From Lepisosteus oculatus (lineage: Eukaryota; Chordata; Actinopteri; Semionotiformes; Lepisosteidae), in the NCBI RefSeq assembly GCF_040954835.1, contig NC_090703.1, positions 10,225,001 through 10,289,000 of the forward strand: a stretch of DNA of 64,000 bases, in the 5' to 3' direction. Positions 11,801 through 29,545 of the stretch are shown piece after piece (positions within the stretch are counted from its first letter, which is position 1; each line of letters starts with the position of its first letter). Below the pieces are notes generated by a model that worked only from the letters and a program-made list of their open reading frames with translations, ran no database searches and was not told the origin of the DNA. The position numbers and the translations under genes were made by a program.

Positions 11801-14800
11801 CTTGCTTTGTTTTGCCTGGTTGACTTACCGCTTTCAAAAAAGGAAAACATACCTTTATAAACTCAGAGGGAAGCTGTCCATTTGGCAGTACCACTCCATC
11901 CAGTTTCAGCTGAATAAAGAACCCCCTTGTTGTGCTGAAGCTAGTTCTCAAAGGCAAATCATATTTCTCCCCCAGCTGGGTGACCATTCCTATTACAATA
12001 ACAGAAAACAATTACTTGAGGGCTGCTGTATAAAATACGTTTGTCGTTTTATTTTGAAATAGCACAGTGCAAGTATTTTGTAGTACTTATCTTTCATATG
12101 TTTTGATGCTCTTTAATAAAAACCATATTCAAGATCATAATCTTAAAATCATATTTAATTGCTTAGCAGACTCACAAGAATGTTTTCTAGGAAAGCCAAC
12201 TGATACTAAATATAAGGAAACTACTGGTGAAATTATTTGCACATGGACGTTACACAAAAGCAGTCATTAGGGACACACAAAATTCATGTTTCCTGTGTCA
12301 TAAAATCTGTGGGGAAATCTGTGATGCTGTTTTAAGCAAAACAGAATAAACTGATACTATGTCTAAAGACAGAAATGACACAACCTCCAGATCCCTGCGG
12401 TTTAAAAATGATTAGTACAAAATTTCTTTATTTCTTCAACATATTCTATATTATATAGATCTTTCCATACTCTATAAGGAAAGATGACTACCTGCAATGT
12501 CATCCACAATTTCAGTGTAAGCACGTCGAGCGATATCCAAGAACTCATTGATGTTGGGACGCACTGCGTAGCACTTCTGTGTTCGCATGTTGAGATTTCC
12601 TTTCATGTAAGTGGTATCATCATTTATCACAGTTTTTATCTGTTCTAGGATAATATCAAATCTGAGTGAAAGAAAAAAGACAAGGCTCTGGACTGAATCA
12701 CACAGCTTGTTGAATTTTTCACAGCTATTTTCTCCTCATGATCATGGTTTATCCTGACTGCAAGTGAATACAGGGAGAATAATCCTATTAAATAATATAA
12801 CTTTCTTATCTTTATCAGAGCAGCATTTGTAGATATTCATATTTTAAGAAAAATAATGTACATTAATACTACAATCTATAACAAGAACTGCAGGCAGTTC
12901 TAACATAGATTTAACATTGTCCTAGAGCTCCTGCTGCTCTCTGTAAGAACACATTAATGGCTCATTTACACCAATCCCAGTTTGAGATGAATTACCTGCT
13001 GTCGTCCAGAGAGTTACAGTACGCTTTCAGCAGGACAGTTTGACAGTTCTGTAGCACTGCCTAACAACCAAAGCACAGCAGTGTTAGCTTTTACTGCAAA
13101 GGCCAGAGGGACTCTCCTTATCTTCGCATAGCTGTCCTGAACATTCAGTAGTGAATTGTTACAGTTGATACTGTGTCTTTTACTTTCTGTAATATGTTAT
13201 TTTAAATTCTCTAAAAAATACTCAGTTCATGTGAGTGAATATTTTCATATGAACTCATATTTTGTAAAAGCCTTTAGGTGAAATTCTACATTTTATTTCA
13301 ATGAACCATATTTGCACACCACATAGAAAAAGATAATAAAATTCATATATTGGTTTTTAAATTGAAAGTATTATCTCTACAAATCCCCTTATACCCTTGC
13401 CAATTTAGTGCTCATTCTATTAATTTTAACTAACTTTCAAATGAGTGTCCACACACCTTCAGAGGTGACACCAGCTCAAGTGTGTGTTTCAGGTGAATAA
13501 CGTGCATGATCTTCGCCTCGGACAGCTGAACCTGCAACACAGCCACAGCAGGTGTTCTCAGCTTGGTCACAGACTAGCATTTCCGTCCACTCTGTGCAAA
13601 TGGAAAACTGCTAAAGGAAGGCCTCATTTTACTAGGAACTACACAGCAAATGTCTGAGCTTTCAACCCGTATAGATTAAATCTAAATACATACAATTTTA
13701 GAAGAAGCAGAAAATGTTTTACTATCTTTTAAACATGGAAACTCCCAGACAATTTATTGTTATTATTCTACAGTCTGAATCTCATTGCCTTGTGAATTAA
13801 TTTAATCATTTATCATTTATTTGAGAAATCTACAAACAAAAATTAAGGTTGTAATATTGCAACTTGTACCGTTTCCTGCTTAGGGATCTGCACTAGAACA
13901 GAGAGCAGCTGGTCTATATCTAGAAAGCGTCCAATTGCTGTAAAACAGAGAAACAGTATAGACAAAAATAGGAAGTAAAAGCAAAACTGAAAAAACATAA
14001 ATATGGAAAATAACCAACCAGATTATGCTGCAAAATCACAGACAAAATTAAATGATTTATAATAAATTAAAACTTTGTGCATGAACAAGGAGTCTGGTAA
14101 AACAAAATAATAGAAGCGGTTGGGGAACACAATCATTAAGTGAAAGCTGTATTTTCTGTTTCCAGCTTTAATAAAACACAGAAAAAGATATGGTAAAAGA
14201 AGCAGTTCATTTCAGAATAACTGCAGAAAGAAAGTTATAGCAACCTTCCATCATCCACACCCCTTCATGATTTTGTCACTGACTTGTCTCAGTGACACAC
14301 TGACCATAATTCTGAAACTTCACAACTAATTTCATGAGCTCTTCATACATTCCAACAGGAAAATCATGCTCACTGGGAAGGACTGTGTTTACAGTATATG
14401 CAGCATCGGAGCATTCCAGTTCTTTCCTGGGCAGTCATTAATCTCATTGAGTAACAGTGACACAGTGTATTTCACAAGAATGTGGTCCAACACAACACAA
14501 CACAACACAACACAACACAGGCAGTATTGCAACTCTGGAATCAGTACAGAGAGCAGTGACCAGAAACTCCTTGGCTTAAAGTCCTGTTAGACTTGAAAAT
14601 GGAAGACAAAGAGTGGACCTGATTCAGGTATTCAAAATCCTCAAAGATATTAATATGTCAATCAAACATATTTTTTTACTATTCAGTATCAGCACTACGA
14701 CACAACCGAAAGAATACAAATAAGAAGGTAAGCAAATTTACAAATTACAGAAAGCCATTCCATCCATTTTGCTCATTTGGCAGCTAGTATCCAACTGATC

Positions 14801-17800
14801 TAATTATTTCATTCAGTCATTTCTCAAAAAAAGTTGGCTATAAAAACATAACTGGGCATGTTTTTCCAAACCCACACAACCCATTTTATACAACAGTCCT
14901 GTCCTCAGTTTGCAGTTTCACATAGTTTCTTCAGTTCTTGTTTAACTCCCAGTTCTAAAGTCCATTGGGTGAACTTTGATAATGCCTTGGAGGATTTCAA
15001 ATAATAAGTATCTTTCTCTGTTCAAGATTTAAGCATGTTGCTCATGCTTTTTATTCTTGGTATAAACTTGAGTGAAATATTAATGAATACATCATCCATT
15101 TCATCAATTATTTATCACCAACCAAACAATCTTTTACTTTTATGTACTTAAGTACTTAACCTAACCACAACAATGATAAATCATTGGTTTAATACCTACA
15201 GCCTGTGTGGGTGTGGTACTCAGATCAAAAATACATAAATATTTGTTATCATTGATGTCATTAACAATAACATGAATTAACAGACTTCATTTACGAGAAA
15301 GTATAGTTTCGCATGATATATTAATACAACTTCACCAAACCGGTGAGCATGTTAAGAAACTAGTACACAGAATAAGGCACTATTATGAGTGATTTGTTTA
15401 TATAGATAATAAAGAATATCTGCATTGATTTTAAATTAAAGTGGGTTTTGTTAAAGAAGAAATAACCTTATATCTATAGGTTTTGCCGGATGTTAATATT
15501 GAATTGTTTTGCAAGCTGGGTTTAAGTTAACAGCCCTGATAAAGGTGTTGGTAAAGGTTTTTGATAAAGGTTTTGCTGATCAATTAAGACTGCTTGGCTC
15601 ATGTCATTTTCCTATGTTTCTAAATATATTTCTTTATTTAATCAAGGTGCATACTACATCTGTCTTACCTACCATTCTTTAAACCAAAGAAGAGCTCTTC
15701 GTCCTGCAGCAACTCCTGCACAGCATCCAGGCGCATGTTGATAGTGTTGGCGTCCACCAGGGGCTCCAAGATGTTGGAGCGCAGTCTGCGAGCCCCCCCA
15801 GCAGTTTTGGTATAATTTAGGACCCCCAGCAGAGTGTGCTCACTCCTGCCAAGGCAAACCACAGAAAGACCACAAACACAAAATACAGCATAGTACAGTG
15901 AAGAAAGAATTACTGCAATCTTGAAAATATTACTTTCACAACATAGGGAGAACCAAGATAAAATGAAGAATAAGGTATGAAGTATCAGGGAACAAAATGT
16001 ATATTAAAATGTACATTTACTCATGTAAGCCTTTTTCTTATGGTTGAGTGAAGCAATTGGTCAGGAAATAACACATACTACATATTTAGCTTACTTTCAA
16101 GTTCCTGTGAACATTAAATTCAGAAATAATTTTAGTCAACGTCCTCACTAATTTCTAACAGTGAACAGATTAATCTTTGCAAAGACACGTTTGCAAAATT
16201 GAAAGTGAACAGAAAATACTGGTATTTAGCTTTTTAACACAAAGCTATAATACCATCTGTCAAATATTTCAGCATTTTTTAAATCCCTCATATTTACACC
16301 TGATGAAGGAACTATTCCAATATTCTTGGTATTTATACAATGAGGGGCAAAGAACTGCATTTTACACAATGCAATAAACAAAGCTAATTTTACAGCACAG
16401 CACTGTATGATTTACCTTTAACAAGAAAGTATACTTATGAACAACAAGCTGAATCTTTTCCCTGAATTTATTGTCTAATCACTCTACTTTCATGCCCACA
16501 TTTCTTTCTAATTTACACTTGATTTTAAACTAAATGGGAACCACTGAACAAACTAAACAAAAAGCTTAGTAGTATAATATTTTTAACACGGGCCACACTC
16601 TATTTATAAAAGAAAACATGCTGGTTTAGCCACACTCACAAGTTCCTCAAAAAGAATGAATTACAATTTGAGAACTTATGAGAAGACAATAATTTTTGGA
16701 TTAATATAAACTGTGCAGATATGGCTAGATATTATTTTCTGCCTTTTATGTTTTATCCTATACATAAAACACAGAAAATCTGTATATATATATACTTTTT
16801 CTGGATAAGTATTCATCTTTTCATGCCTCAAGAAAACCTGGCCTTATTTCATCTTGAAATTTATTTTTACTAAACTGACAGGGTTTTTCTAATATGTCTT
16901 TTTATGCAATGATGCAAAATATTTCTATTTTATTTCTGTCATTAATCTGACAGAAAAGCGTTATCACCTGGGTTCCCTGTTGTTCACCACCAGCTCCAAA
17001 TTACGGGCAGAAGAAGAGTCAATCATAGCTGTCTGCTCGCTCCCTTTGAAACTCACTTTCAGGGATTTTGGGGCATATACCGCGTTCTGCATAAATTCAA
17101 AGTATTTCAGCAAAGCTGCTGCTGCAGCCAGGCAGTAGTATCTGAAAGAACATAAAAAGTTTAAAGTTTAAAATATACAAGATATCGTTTGTCTCGGGTA
17201 ACCTACAATGTCGCTAACACACTGCAGAAACATTTAGAATTGGGTATGGTTTCTTTTTAAAGGTTAAGCATATATTTGATATTTAAGTGGTTCAGTAAAA
17301 ATAAATGGAGCAGTGAGAAAATCTGTAAGCAGTTCTAGCTTTGAGGTCCTTCTCAGGCATCCCACATTCATAAAATAACTTTATTTAATAACAGGATTTG
17401 GTTACAATGTAGTTAACTATGAGATATAAAACCACAATATAACACTCTGAACCATGTATCCAACCATTAATGAAAAAACATTTGAAAGAACTCGCCAATG
17501 CACAAAAAATCAAAATACTAAAGATCGAGTTGAGTCTCTTCTGGAAAACTAAAATATGTTCTCTGTGTTAACGCCTACTTAGCTTGCACCTCCATAAGGA
17601 CCGTGCTGAACTCGGGTGCAGAAAGCTGCTGGATGTATTCCAGTCCTTTCCCCTCATTGAAATACTTCCTCTGAACAGCAGTGATGGAAATATTCTGGAA
17701 AAGAAAATGTTTCTTACAGAAATGAAAAACCTGAAACGAGATTCTTAAATGGTGCAATCCAAGAACATAGTTAAGACAGATTGGCTGTGTGGTTTAGTTT

Positions 17801-19741
17801 GACAGAATCACAGGTTTAAAAAAAAATCTGATACGCTGGAGTCTGCACCCTTCTGCACACTCCCCATCAGGAATCTATGTGTATACCTGGAGGTTCTCTG
17901 TGACGAGTCTGAAGAGCTTTGTTCCTTTGCCCTTTTCACTTGCAGTGTCTGGCATTAATATTTCCAATGGGGTTAAGATGTGGAGTTTTGTTAAGATCTG
18001 CAGAAAGTAAAGGTAAGAGGCTTAAATCTAGATCTCAGCAAAATAAACAAAAGAGTTGCACTTATACATCATAGCTACTGGAATGCCACAATGGGAAAAG
18101 GAGATTGGAGAAGGAAGGTAGAAATAGGGTGTTGAATTTTTTTAGTTCTTTTGGTAAAAAAAATATATATTTTTCATTTCTATACTGCATTAATATATAC
18201 CTTAGCATATGTGCCAGTGTCAGAGAATTGAGAAAGTACGAGCTCGGGGCATGTTAGGTCAATACTGGCCATGCCGATCTCACCCCGGGCAAGACCCCGC
18301 CCCTCCACCACTGCCACGATCACCGAGGCGACGGAAGCAGAGGAAACAGATGAACAAGTTGTCACTGAAAGGGAGAAGGCATCTGTTGTTAAAGAAGACA
18401 CCCGGGAAGCACGCACAGAATATACAGTAGACACCATTTAAAGAAATGAATGGGCATTTCAACAGCACAGAGGAGAGCAGGTTCTTGTGACTAAAAAGGC
18501 GTGACAAAATTACTTTTGCTCCTCAGTTTTCCTGTATGCAGCATAGTTGAAAATGTATACATCCAAAGCAGACTACTTTTACATGAACTGATTTCAACAG
18601 ATCAATGTAATTGCTGTGTAGAGTCATTAACTGATACAATAGTATTGTGTGAGGAAACAATCTTGCACGTTCACAGAAATACAACGGGTGTCCTTCAAGC
18701 ACGTCTGAATGAAAACATGATGGTCCCGTCTCAGTAGAACAGTTACAAGCGGTAATACTGTACTGGTGCGCTCCATCTGGGGAGTGCGAGAGTGGTGACC
18801 AGACGAGCTTCTGCAAGCCCCAGACGACAGCGGGGTCCTGCGCAGCTGGGGTGTCCCTGCACCCCAAACGGAGGAGCTGCTGTTACCCGAGGCGAGGTTT
18901 GGCACGCGTGCCCACCCTAGGTTAGAGATTCTGCCTACAACAGAAGAATCTAAAAAAGGAAAGCCGTTTCAGTGGAAAAACACACACACTGTAAACACAC
19001 ACAACCCAAATTTGTTTGCGTGGTACGTGACTCAGTTACTGTACATTTCACTTTCATTTTTGCTCTATCAAACTTTCTGTCTGTGATAACCTTTTTATTG
19101 TTTCTCCATGCTGATTGGTTCAATGTTTCAGATTATGCTGCTCTTAAATAACATGGTAAACAAAAACAGCTAGCTGAAGGATTTTGGATGGTGGAAAGAC
19201 AAGTAAGATCAATGTGAGATAATGACATTATAGTATATTATTGGATTTTAATAACTCAATTTTGGTGCACAAAAGACAGAGTTCTACAGTTAGCCTTCAT
19301 TTGTACAATATGACTAGGTCTTTTACTTATTAAACAATAAGTTCATACACAGTATTGAACAACAATCTCAACAGAAATAAAATGAGTACACAATTGTCTT
19401 GAAAAAACGTAGAAGAGGTAGATAAACTATCTAATTATATGATTAAATCTCTCGGACAATATTGTTAGTACTCCTAAAACCGGTATAATAGTTATACCGT
19501 CTCTGGAAGGTGCTGTAGTGGAGGTGGGCGCTACCCTTGACCTCTCTGATGAAGATGAAGGGTCGCTGCGTGTGCTGCCCACTTGGCCGGGGCCTCCTCC
19601 CGACCGGGCGCACCGCTTCACGGGGGACAGCGAACTCCAGGACCCCGGCGGAGCTGGGCCTGGTGCATCGGACGACGGAGAAAGCGAGCTGCGACCTGGC
19701 TCTGAGCTGTCAACCGTATCGTTAGTGCTGCTGCGAAACAT
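5885..19741 (-). CDS. msh4: MutS homologue 4 (meiosis-specific MutSgamma subunit), 20 coding exons
   Basis: Known role: MSH4 pairs with MSH5 as MutSgamma, a sliding clamp that stabilises recombination intermediates and promotes crossovers in meiotic nuclei; it does not repair mismatches. Coding exons 1 to 20 (right to left): 19498-19741, 18764-18934, 18201-18364, 17887-17997, 17579-17694, 16968-17141, 15673-15845, 13870-13937, 13457-13531, 12996-13060, 12492-12661, 11853-11989, 11053-11156, 10735-10859, 9438-9638, 8786-8904, 7815-7943, 7166-7337, 6746-6834, 5885-6079. All introns are GT-AG, phases agree at every joint, and the sum is 2802 nt (933 codons plus TGA), against about 936 residues in human. 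The order seen is a low-complexity Ser-rich N-terminus, a MutS II-like start ([13 protein letters not shown], near residue 155), core and lever helices, then the ATPase with Walker [10 protein letters not shown] (about 677-685), IDELGRG (about 755-761) and FATHFLEL. The mismatch-binding domain I is absent, as expected for MSH4. Introns hold only AT-rich DNA and one (ACACA)n repeat. No frameshift or stop was seen. Exon 2 and the exon 2/3 edges are the least certain. Confidence 0.95.
7166..9638 (-). other. msh4: MSH4 exons 15-18, ABC-type MutS ATPase domain
   Basis: Four exons carry the nucleotide-binding domain. Exon 15 (9438-9638) holds [18 protein letters not shown] and the Walker [10 protein letters not shown]; the Ser in place of the Gly found in most MutS proteins is the MSH4 form. 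Exon 16 (8786-8904) holds the ABC-signature-like stretch [13 protein letters not shown]. Exon 17 (7815-7943) holds the Walker B and D-loop region [17 protein letters not shown]. Exon 18 (7166-7337) holds the His-loop FATHFLEL and the start of the C-terminal dimerisation part. The key Lys (about 683), Ser/Thr (684-685), Asp-Glu (756-757) and His are all present, so the ATPase is predicted active. The introns between are 533 to 871 nt and have no recognisable content. Confidence 0.93.
14488..14519 (+). repeat. (ACACA)n-type pentanucleotide repeat in MSH4 intron 7
   Basis: About six tandem units of the five-base pattern CACAA lie within the 1735-nt intron between MSH4 exons 7 and 8. The same pentamer recurs at 38051-38068. 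Confidence 0.9.
18764..18934 (-). other. msh4: MSH4 coding exon 2 (poorly conserved Ser/Pro-rich N-terminal exon)
   Basis: This exon is easily missed because its sequence is low complexity. In the minus frame it reads a Ser-rich run ([12 protein letters not shown]) followed by [12 protein letters not shown] and a TPQ motif. These line up in order with the matching exon of human MSH4 (a Ser run, then a PQ..KTPLS motif, then WTPQ). The acceptor follows a strong pyrimidine tract ending TTGTAG at 18936-18935. The donor is A|GTACAG at 18764-18763. Both edges are phase 1, so the exon (171 nt, 57 codons net) fits cleanly between exon 1 and exon 3 and brings the protein to 933 residues. An alternative acceptor about 18 nt further into the exon (CCTAG) has the same phase. 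Skipping the exon would also keep the frame, giving 876 residues, so alternative splicing is possible. Confidence 0.7.
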
Positions 19742-24379
<4,638 letters not shown>

Positions 24380-24684
24380 TGCTGGGGCCTGGGTACTGTC
24401 TGCGGGGAGACGCCACCAGGGCCATTGAGTGGGCTGTGTAGGGACAGGCCAGGTGTGTCGTGAAGGCGTACAGCGTGGAACTGTCTTGAGATGCTTACTT
24501 CTAAAACCCGCCCCCTGCAGAGAGTGGGGCTCTTCCATCGCTAGAGGCCTGTGGTCTTGTCTGCTTCGGAAAAGGGTGTTATTCCCAGTCGGCTGCCGTG
24601 TAGAATGTGGGCTGGAAATGAAAATGATCTGCGTCCAAATTCTCAAGATCGAGTGAACAAGTATTTTTTTTGTTCTTTACCGTC

Positions 24685-24690
24685 AATAAA
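24685..24690 (+). terminator. vcpkmt: VCPKMT polyadenylation signal AATAAA
   Basis: A canonical AATAAA lies 306 nt past the TAA stop and is followed by a T-rich stretch (tgttttttt). It is the first such hexamer on the plus strand after the stop, so it is the likely end of a 3' UTR of a little over 300 nt. Confidence 0.75.
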
Positions 24691-24699
24691 TGTTTTTTT

Positions 24700-27600
24700 A
24701 AAAATGCTGCATCGCTGGCTCTTCCAAGAGGGTAAAATAGAATTTCTGAAACGGCGAGGAGATCAGTTAAGTCGCCAGTTCGGGCTGGAGAGCGAGAGAG
24801 ATGCAAGCTAGCATGGAATTTAGGTCCAGGCTAATCGATGTCGCAAGACAGAAATCCATGAGATTGCAAAAATAAATATAACCATATTTAATTCCCACTA
24901 TTTACAGACCAACTATACATTGTAAGTGGATTGGTTTAATAATAGCTTTCTGAAAACAATTTCATGCTCTTGCCACAAAAAATGTTGACTGAAAATATTT
25001 ACTTTGATTAAAAAAAAAAACAGATTGTGGTCATGTTTCCTTACTACTTTTGGCTGTGGAAGGATGCCCCATATCAACTTTCTATCCATTCTTTCTATCC
25101 TTTCATATCCAGTTTCTTCAATTCTGGCAAATTCTGGGAGGACAACATTTCCCAGAAATCTGTGGGTGAGAAGTCTGCATCATGTGACCAACCCAGCACA
25201 GGATAAAAACAGGAAGCTGGGGATAGTTTAAGGCCGCTTTTAGACCTTGAAAAGGAAGTATACAGAGATGGTGTGGAAACTTGGCCACTGGATGGAAGAC
25301 AATATTGTACTACCCTTAGGGAAAAAGTAATTTAAAATAATAGAAGAAACCATCCTGCCTGCTCTCGCTCTTATGAGTCAAGAGGCTAAGGAACCTTTTT
25401 ACAGCTAACTTGGCTGTGGCATTAAACAGAAAAGCATTCTTCAAAACAACCCTTTGTGTCACCTTCACTCAGACAAGCCAAAGGCAAGGTTTTCCCATTC
25501 ATTTATCATCGAGAGTCTTGCAAGGCTGGGGATGATATTTAAAATTTCAGCCTCTTAAAAAAAAAAGCAAAAATGCAATTGGGCATTTCACCTCTCCTGC
25601 CTTTATCTGGGGCTGCTGTGAGGAGTGTGAACAGGCTCAGGAAACACTTATAATGTTACATGTGTGGTAAAACTGCCTTTCAATGGGTTATAGGGTAAGA
25701 GACAGGGCCAGTGCGGATGTAATCTTAAAATGGTTTCTAAATCCTAACAGGAACAAAGATTTGTCACCTTTGGTCAAAGGGCTGCAGCCATCGAGGGGGC
25801 TAACACATAGATGCTGACTCGTTTTCCTCTGTGCATGAAAGTGCAGGGTGAGTAGTGGGCCGTGGGAGTGTGTTTAGTGTGTAAGGAGAGTAAGCCTGTC
25901 CGTGTGAGGTTGAGTCAGCTGCCTCGTCACTCAGCGGTTCCAACACGCGAATTCCGTTTCCATTGCGCCGATACAGCCCCCAGTCTTGGCTCCCGTCAGC
26001 TGCGAGTGGCCGAGAGCTGGGCCTCCTGCTTCCCTACTGCCAACGAACAGCTCCCAGCTAGAGGAGGCCGTTCGACAGAGCTAGCCGAGAGGGCAGTAGA
26101 AGGCCGATCGAAGGATCTCCTCCGGCCATTTCGACCAGCGAGCTGGGCTGCTTGTTTTATACTCACACAGCTTAAGGAAGTGCCTTCTGTGCTCAATTTT
26201 AAATGCAACTGCATGGAGTCCACCTACCGAGGCCTGTCAGTGACCTAATAGCGTCTAATAGCAGTTTAGGGCAATTACAGTCAGCTTCCTCAGGTCCTGA
26301 CCTTTAGGTGACTTTTTTTACCATTGTGGTTAAGTTCCCATGGGGCCCTTCAGTGACTAGAGCAGAGGAAGAGGGTGGGTTGGACTAGAAAGATTAATTG
26401 GCATCTGTAGTTTTTTTCTATAAATGGAAACAATGGCTTATTTGAGTTAATTGCCTCCTGCCTGTCTCTATATTTTCTCTTGGCAAATTGGGTGATTAAG
26501 TTCACAGCAGTAGGCACCATTACAATTCCCAGGTTGCTGGAGAGAGGATATGTTTTGGCCTAATTGCTTTGACACGGATCTGCTGCTGAACCCCTCCAGG
26601 AAGAGGAGGAGGGTTCGGATAGTTGTGGGGGTGCTGTGGACAGCACAGGGCCTGTCAATAAAGAGGGTAGAAGAGGCGGACGGTTAATGACAGTATTGCC
26701 AGGTCAATAATTTGCAAACAGTCACAGATTTACAAACATTTAGAACAATAAGATGCTATTATTCCAGAGACTCACTCTGTCCCTCAGGCTGGGACAGGAC
26801 ATCTGTCACTCTCGGACCCTGGCTCCTGGGTCAGTGACTTCACCACCGGACACCAGCTCTGTCCTTTAGAGAGAGAGGGAGTCATCCCTGCTGCTCACCC
26901 ATGTCTCTTCCTTCTTTTTGTGAGATTCCCCAGGTGGACTCATTGTGACAGAAGACACCTGCATGAGAAATCACTTCTTTCACTCTGAACATTTGAAATA
27001 GAGAATGTTAGAGAGTAAATAGCGATACAAAATAGGATACTCCACAATGACCTACAACCATTAAAAGTTCATACAAGTGGATTATATATAACATGGATTA
27101 CACTTACTGCAAGTGGCCAACAGATGGAGCTAAGTGTTTAAATAATGAGGCAAGGCAGTTCACACGGTAAAGGGTAACACCTTAAAATATATATTTTTAA
27201 TGAGTATTTTCATGTTTCATTAGAATCAGATTCTGTGAAACAGAAACATGTAAATATAATGCAACACAACTTGGCTTTATGTATAGCAAATGTGTACAAA
27301 TATGTTCATGTCAGTAGAGTAAGTTAAACAAAGATTTGAGTTTGATGGGAATTGTTCTACATTACCTTTGACTTCCCTGTTAACCGTTGTCAGGAGAAGC
27401 TGCCACTTCCTCCCTTCAGTTATTAGGCCTTAAAGAGGCCAGACCCTGTTTCCCAATCTATAGAGAGGAAGCAGCTGTACTGCACTTTCAGCCTACATAG
27501 AATAAGTGACTAATTTTGCATAACTGTCTTTTACTATAACAGGTTAACAAAAAAGGCACATTTGGTGCTTTATTTAAATATTTTGAAATGTGAATGTAAA

Positions 27601-29364
27601 TGAGAGGGTTTTTGCCAACGGCTCACTTTTATTTACAAATTTCAACTTGCATGTTCCCTCCCAGGAGAATGTGTGACACGAGTGCTGAAGTTCAAACTGG
27701 GCCTGGTGAAGTTAGAAACAGCGCCTAATTCGAGAGTGATGATCTCACGCCCAGCGAGTGGAGTTTCTGCACTATGCTGAGCTGTGAGCCTTGTGTCTCA
27801 TACAGGGCCCCTGTCGCCACCAGGCCTGACACACAGGCAGGATGTGGCTTTGAGTCTGACTATGCACTCGAATATATATTCACGACCTGCGTCATTCCTC
27901 CAGTAATCTCTGCAGCTCACCTTGTCTGGTGAAGTGTGCACCATCATTGCAGGGGATTGCACAAGAAGGTTTAATAGGACAGTCACAGCCTAACATCACT
28001 GTGAGCTTTAACAGCACTGTGTTAAGATGCCCTTAAAAAGACACCCCATCATCTCCTAAAACAGATATAACACAAGTTTTGTTTTTTAACAAAAACATGA
28101 AAAAATACAAAGTTATAATACATCTGTCTCTCACTTGGTACAGTTATTTGCATGTTTATATTATTATCGTGTTTCAATACCACGATATTTTCCTGCTTTG
28201 TCATCACCATAGAAACCAACGCGGGCCTCTAGTGCATTTAGGAGAAAGATGTGGCCTCATCCTTCAAGAGAGAGCGCAGAGCCCGGTTTCATTGCGCAAA
28301 GCCCCCAGAGATGCCCCTGCTGCGACTCCAGCACACGATACACCCACTCACAGGGCACCTGAACCTCCCAGCCAGCCACGTCCTGCACTGGCCTCACTCA
28401 CAAACCCCTTCTCTCACACTGTGCAGTCGTACACGTTTCGTACATGGAGCCCAAACGGAGGCTCTCTCAGCTTTCTACATCCAGGCTGTGGGAAACTTCA
28501 GTCAAACAGAAACAGGCGACTCAGGCTAATCTAATCCGAAGTGCTTTGCGGAGGGCTTCCATTTAAGAGATTAAACGATTAGAGCTCCGCATTAATACAT
28601 GCACACATTGACGACTTTGTAGAAGACGGTGATTTGATCTGAAAGTCCGTCTCTAGATTGTATCGGAGAAATTGCGTTCAGATGGCATGTGTTGGACTAG
28701 CACTGTGCTTTCCGGGGCCCACTGTGATTGGAGCTCTGTCCCAGCACAGTCTGCAGCACTGAGTCCTCTCTGTGCCCCCCCCCCCTTCTTGGCACTGACT
28801 GCCTGATCTGTTACATCAGGCAGAGCAAGACACAGCTGTCGCAGTCATGACACACGCTCGCACGCCGACTGCACCGGGCCGACTCCTGCCCTGTGCTCTG
28901 GGGACACGGGCAGGGGAGAAGGGGGGGTGTATCTCTACAGAGAAACGGATGCCTTCTCACGTCTCTCTTCACTGGCTCCCTTTCTCTCTGTCAGCTTGCC
29001 CTCTACTCCAGATAGACTTGATTTGATCAGGCACCTCGCTAGTGCATGAGGCAGCTGCCCAGTGTCATCATTCCATCCTCTCTTGTACGTGCTCGGGCAG
29101 TGTTCTCCAAGACTGCTGTAGGCCACTGCATTTCCTTATGGAGCTTCAATAAGGTACATTCTGTATAAAACCTTGAGTGGGCTCTGTGGGGCAACCTGAG
29201 GGATTATCTCCTTTCTAGACAGTCGGGCAGGGTCAGGGTCTCGGCAGGGAACTGGGCATCGCTCTCTGCATGGACTGTGGCGGGAAGAGCAACATCACCT
29301 TCACCTCCAACATTGCTCCTGTCCGAGACGGCACCTGCGACCCATGCGTTGGAGAGACCCACGG
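24700..29364. other. Gene-free interval downstream of VCPKMT
   Basis: I found no exon with a recognisable motif and no clear repeat. Open frames such as the 128-codon one at 25862-26248 show no family motif. A stretch at about 28540-28690 (homeobox-type core attaaacgattagag, no repeat character) could be conserved noncoding DNA, but no comparison is possible here. A C11 run lies at 28775-28785. Confidence 0.5.
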
Positions 29365-29545
29365 CAAATATCCAAAATCCCGAAGGACACTGACAAAGTC
29401 AACCCTGCGGTCTTCCCAGGAGGAAACCGCATGGAAGTGCATTTAAAGCCGAGAACAGGGGTCCAGTCTTCACCCCAAGGGCTGAGGGAAATGGAACAAG
29501 CCACCAAGCCAAGCCATTGAAGCCAATGGCCTGAATTCTTTCAGG
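29365..29545 (+). mobile_element. LINE C-terminal and 3' fragment, family L1f copy 1
   Basis: The sequence shares the segment around gtgcatttaaagcc and the following ~90 nt (ending gaattctttcagg) with the minus-strand copy at 51970-52340, in the same order but with indels. It is a decayed fragment, and the reading frame is broken by a TGA near 29518. The better copy shows this corresponds to the end of a LINE reverse-transcriptase ORF. Confidence 0.5.

Noticed and set aside
18209-18430. Plus-strand frames over 18.2-18.7 kb
   Set aside because: These are antisense shadows of MSH4 exon 3. The minus strand has the conserved MutS sequence and correct splice sites.
25862-26248. A 128-codon plus-strand frame after VCPKMT
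   Set aside because: No recognisable motif and no splice context. It is comparable to many other chance frames in the desert.
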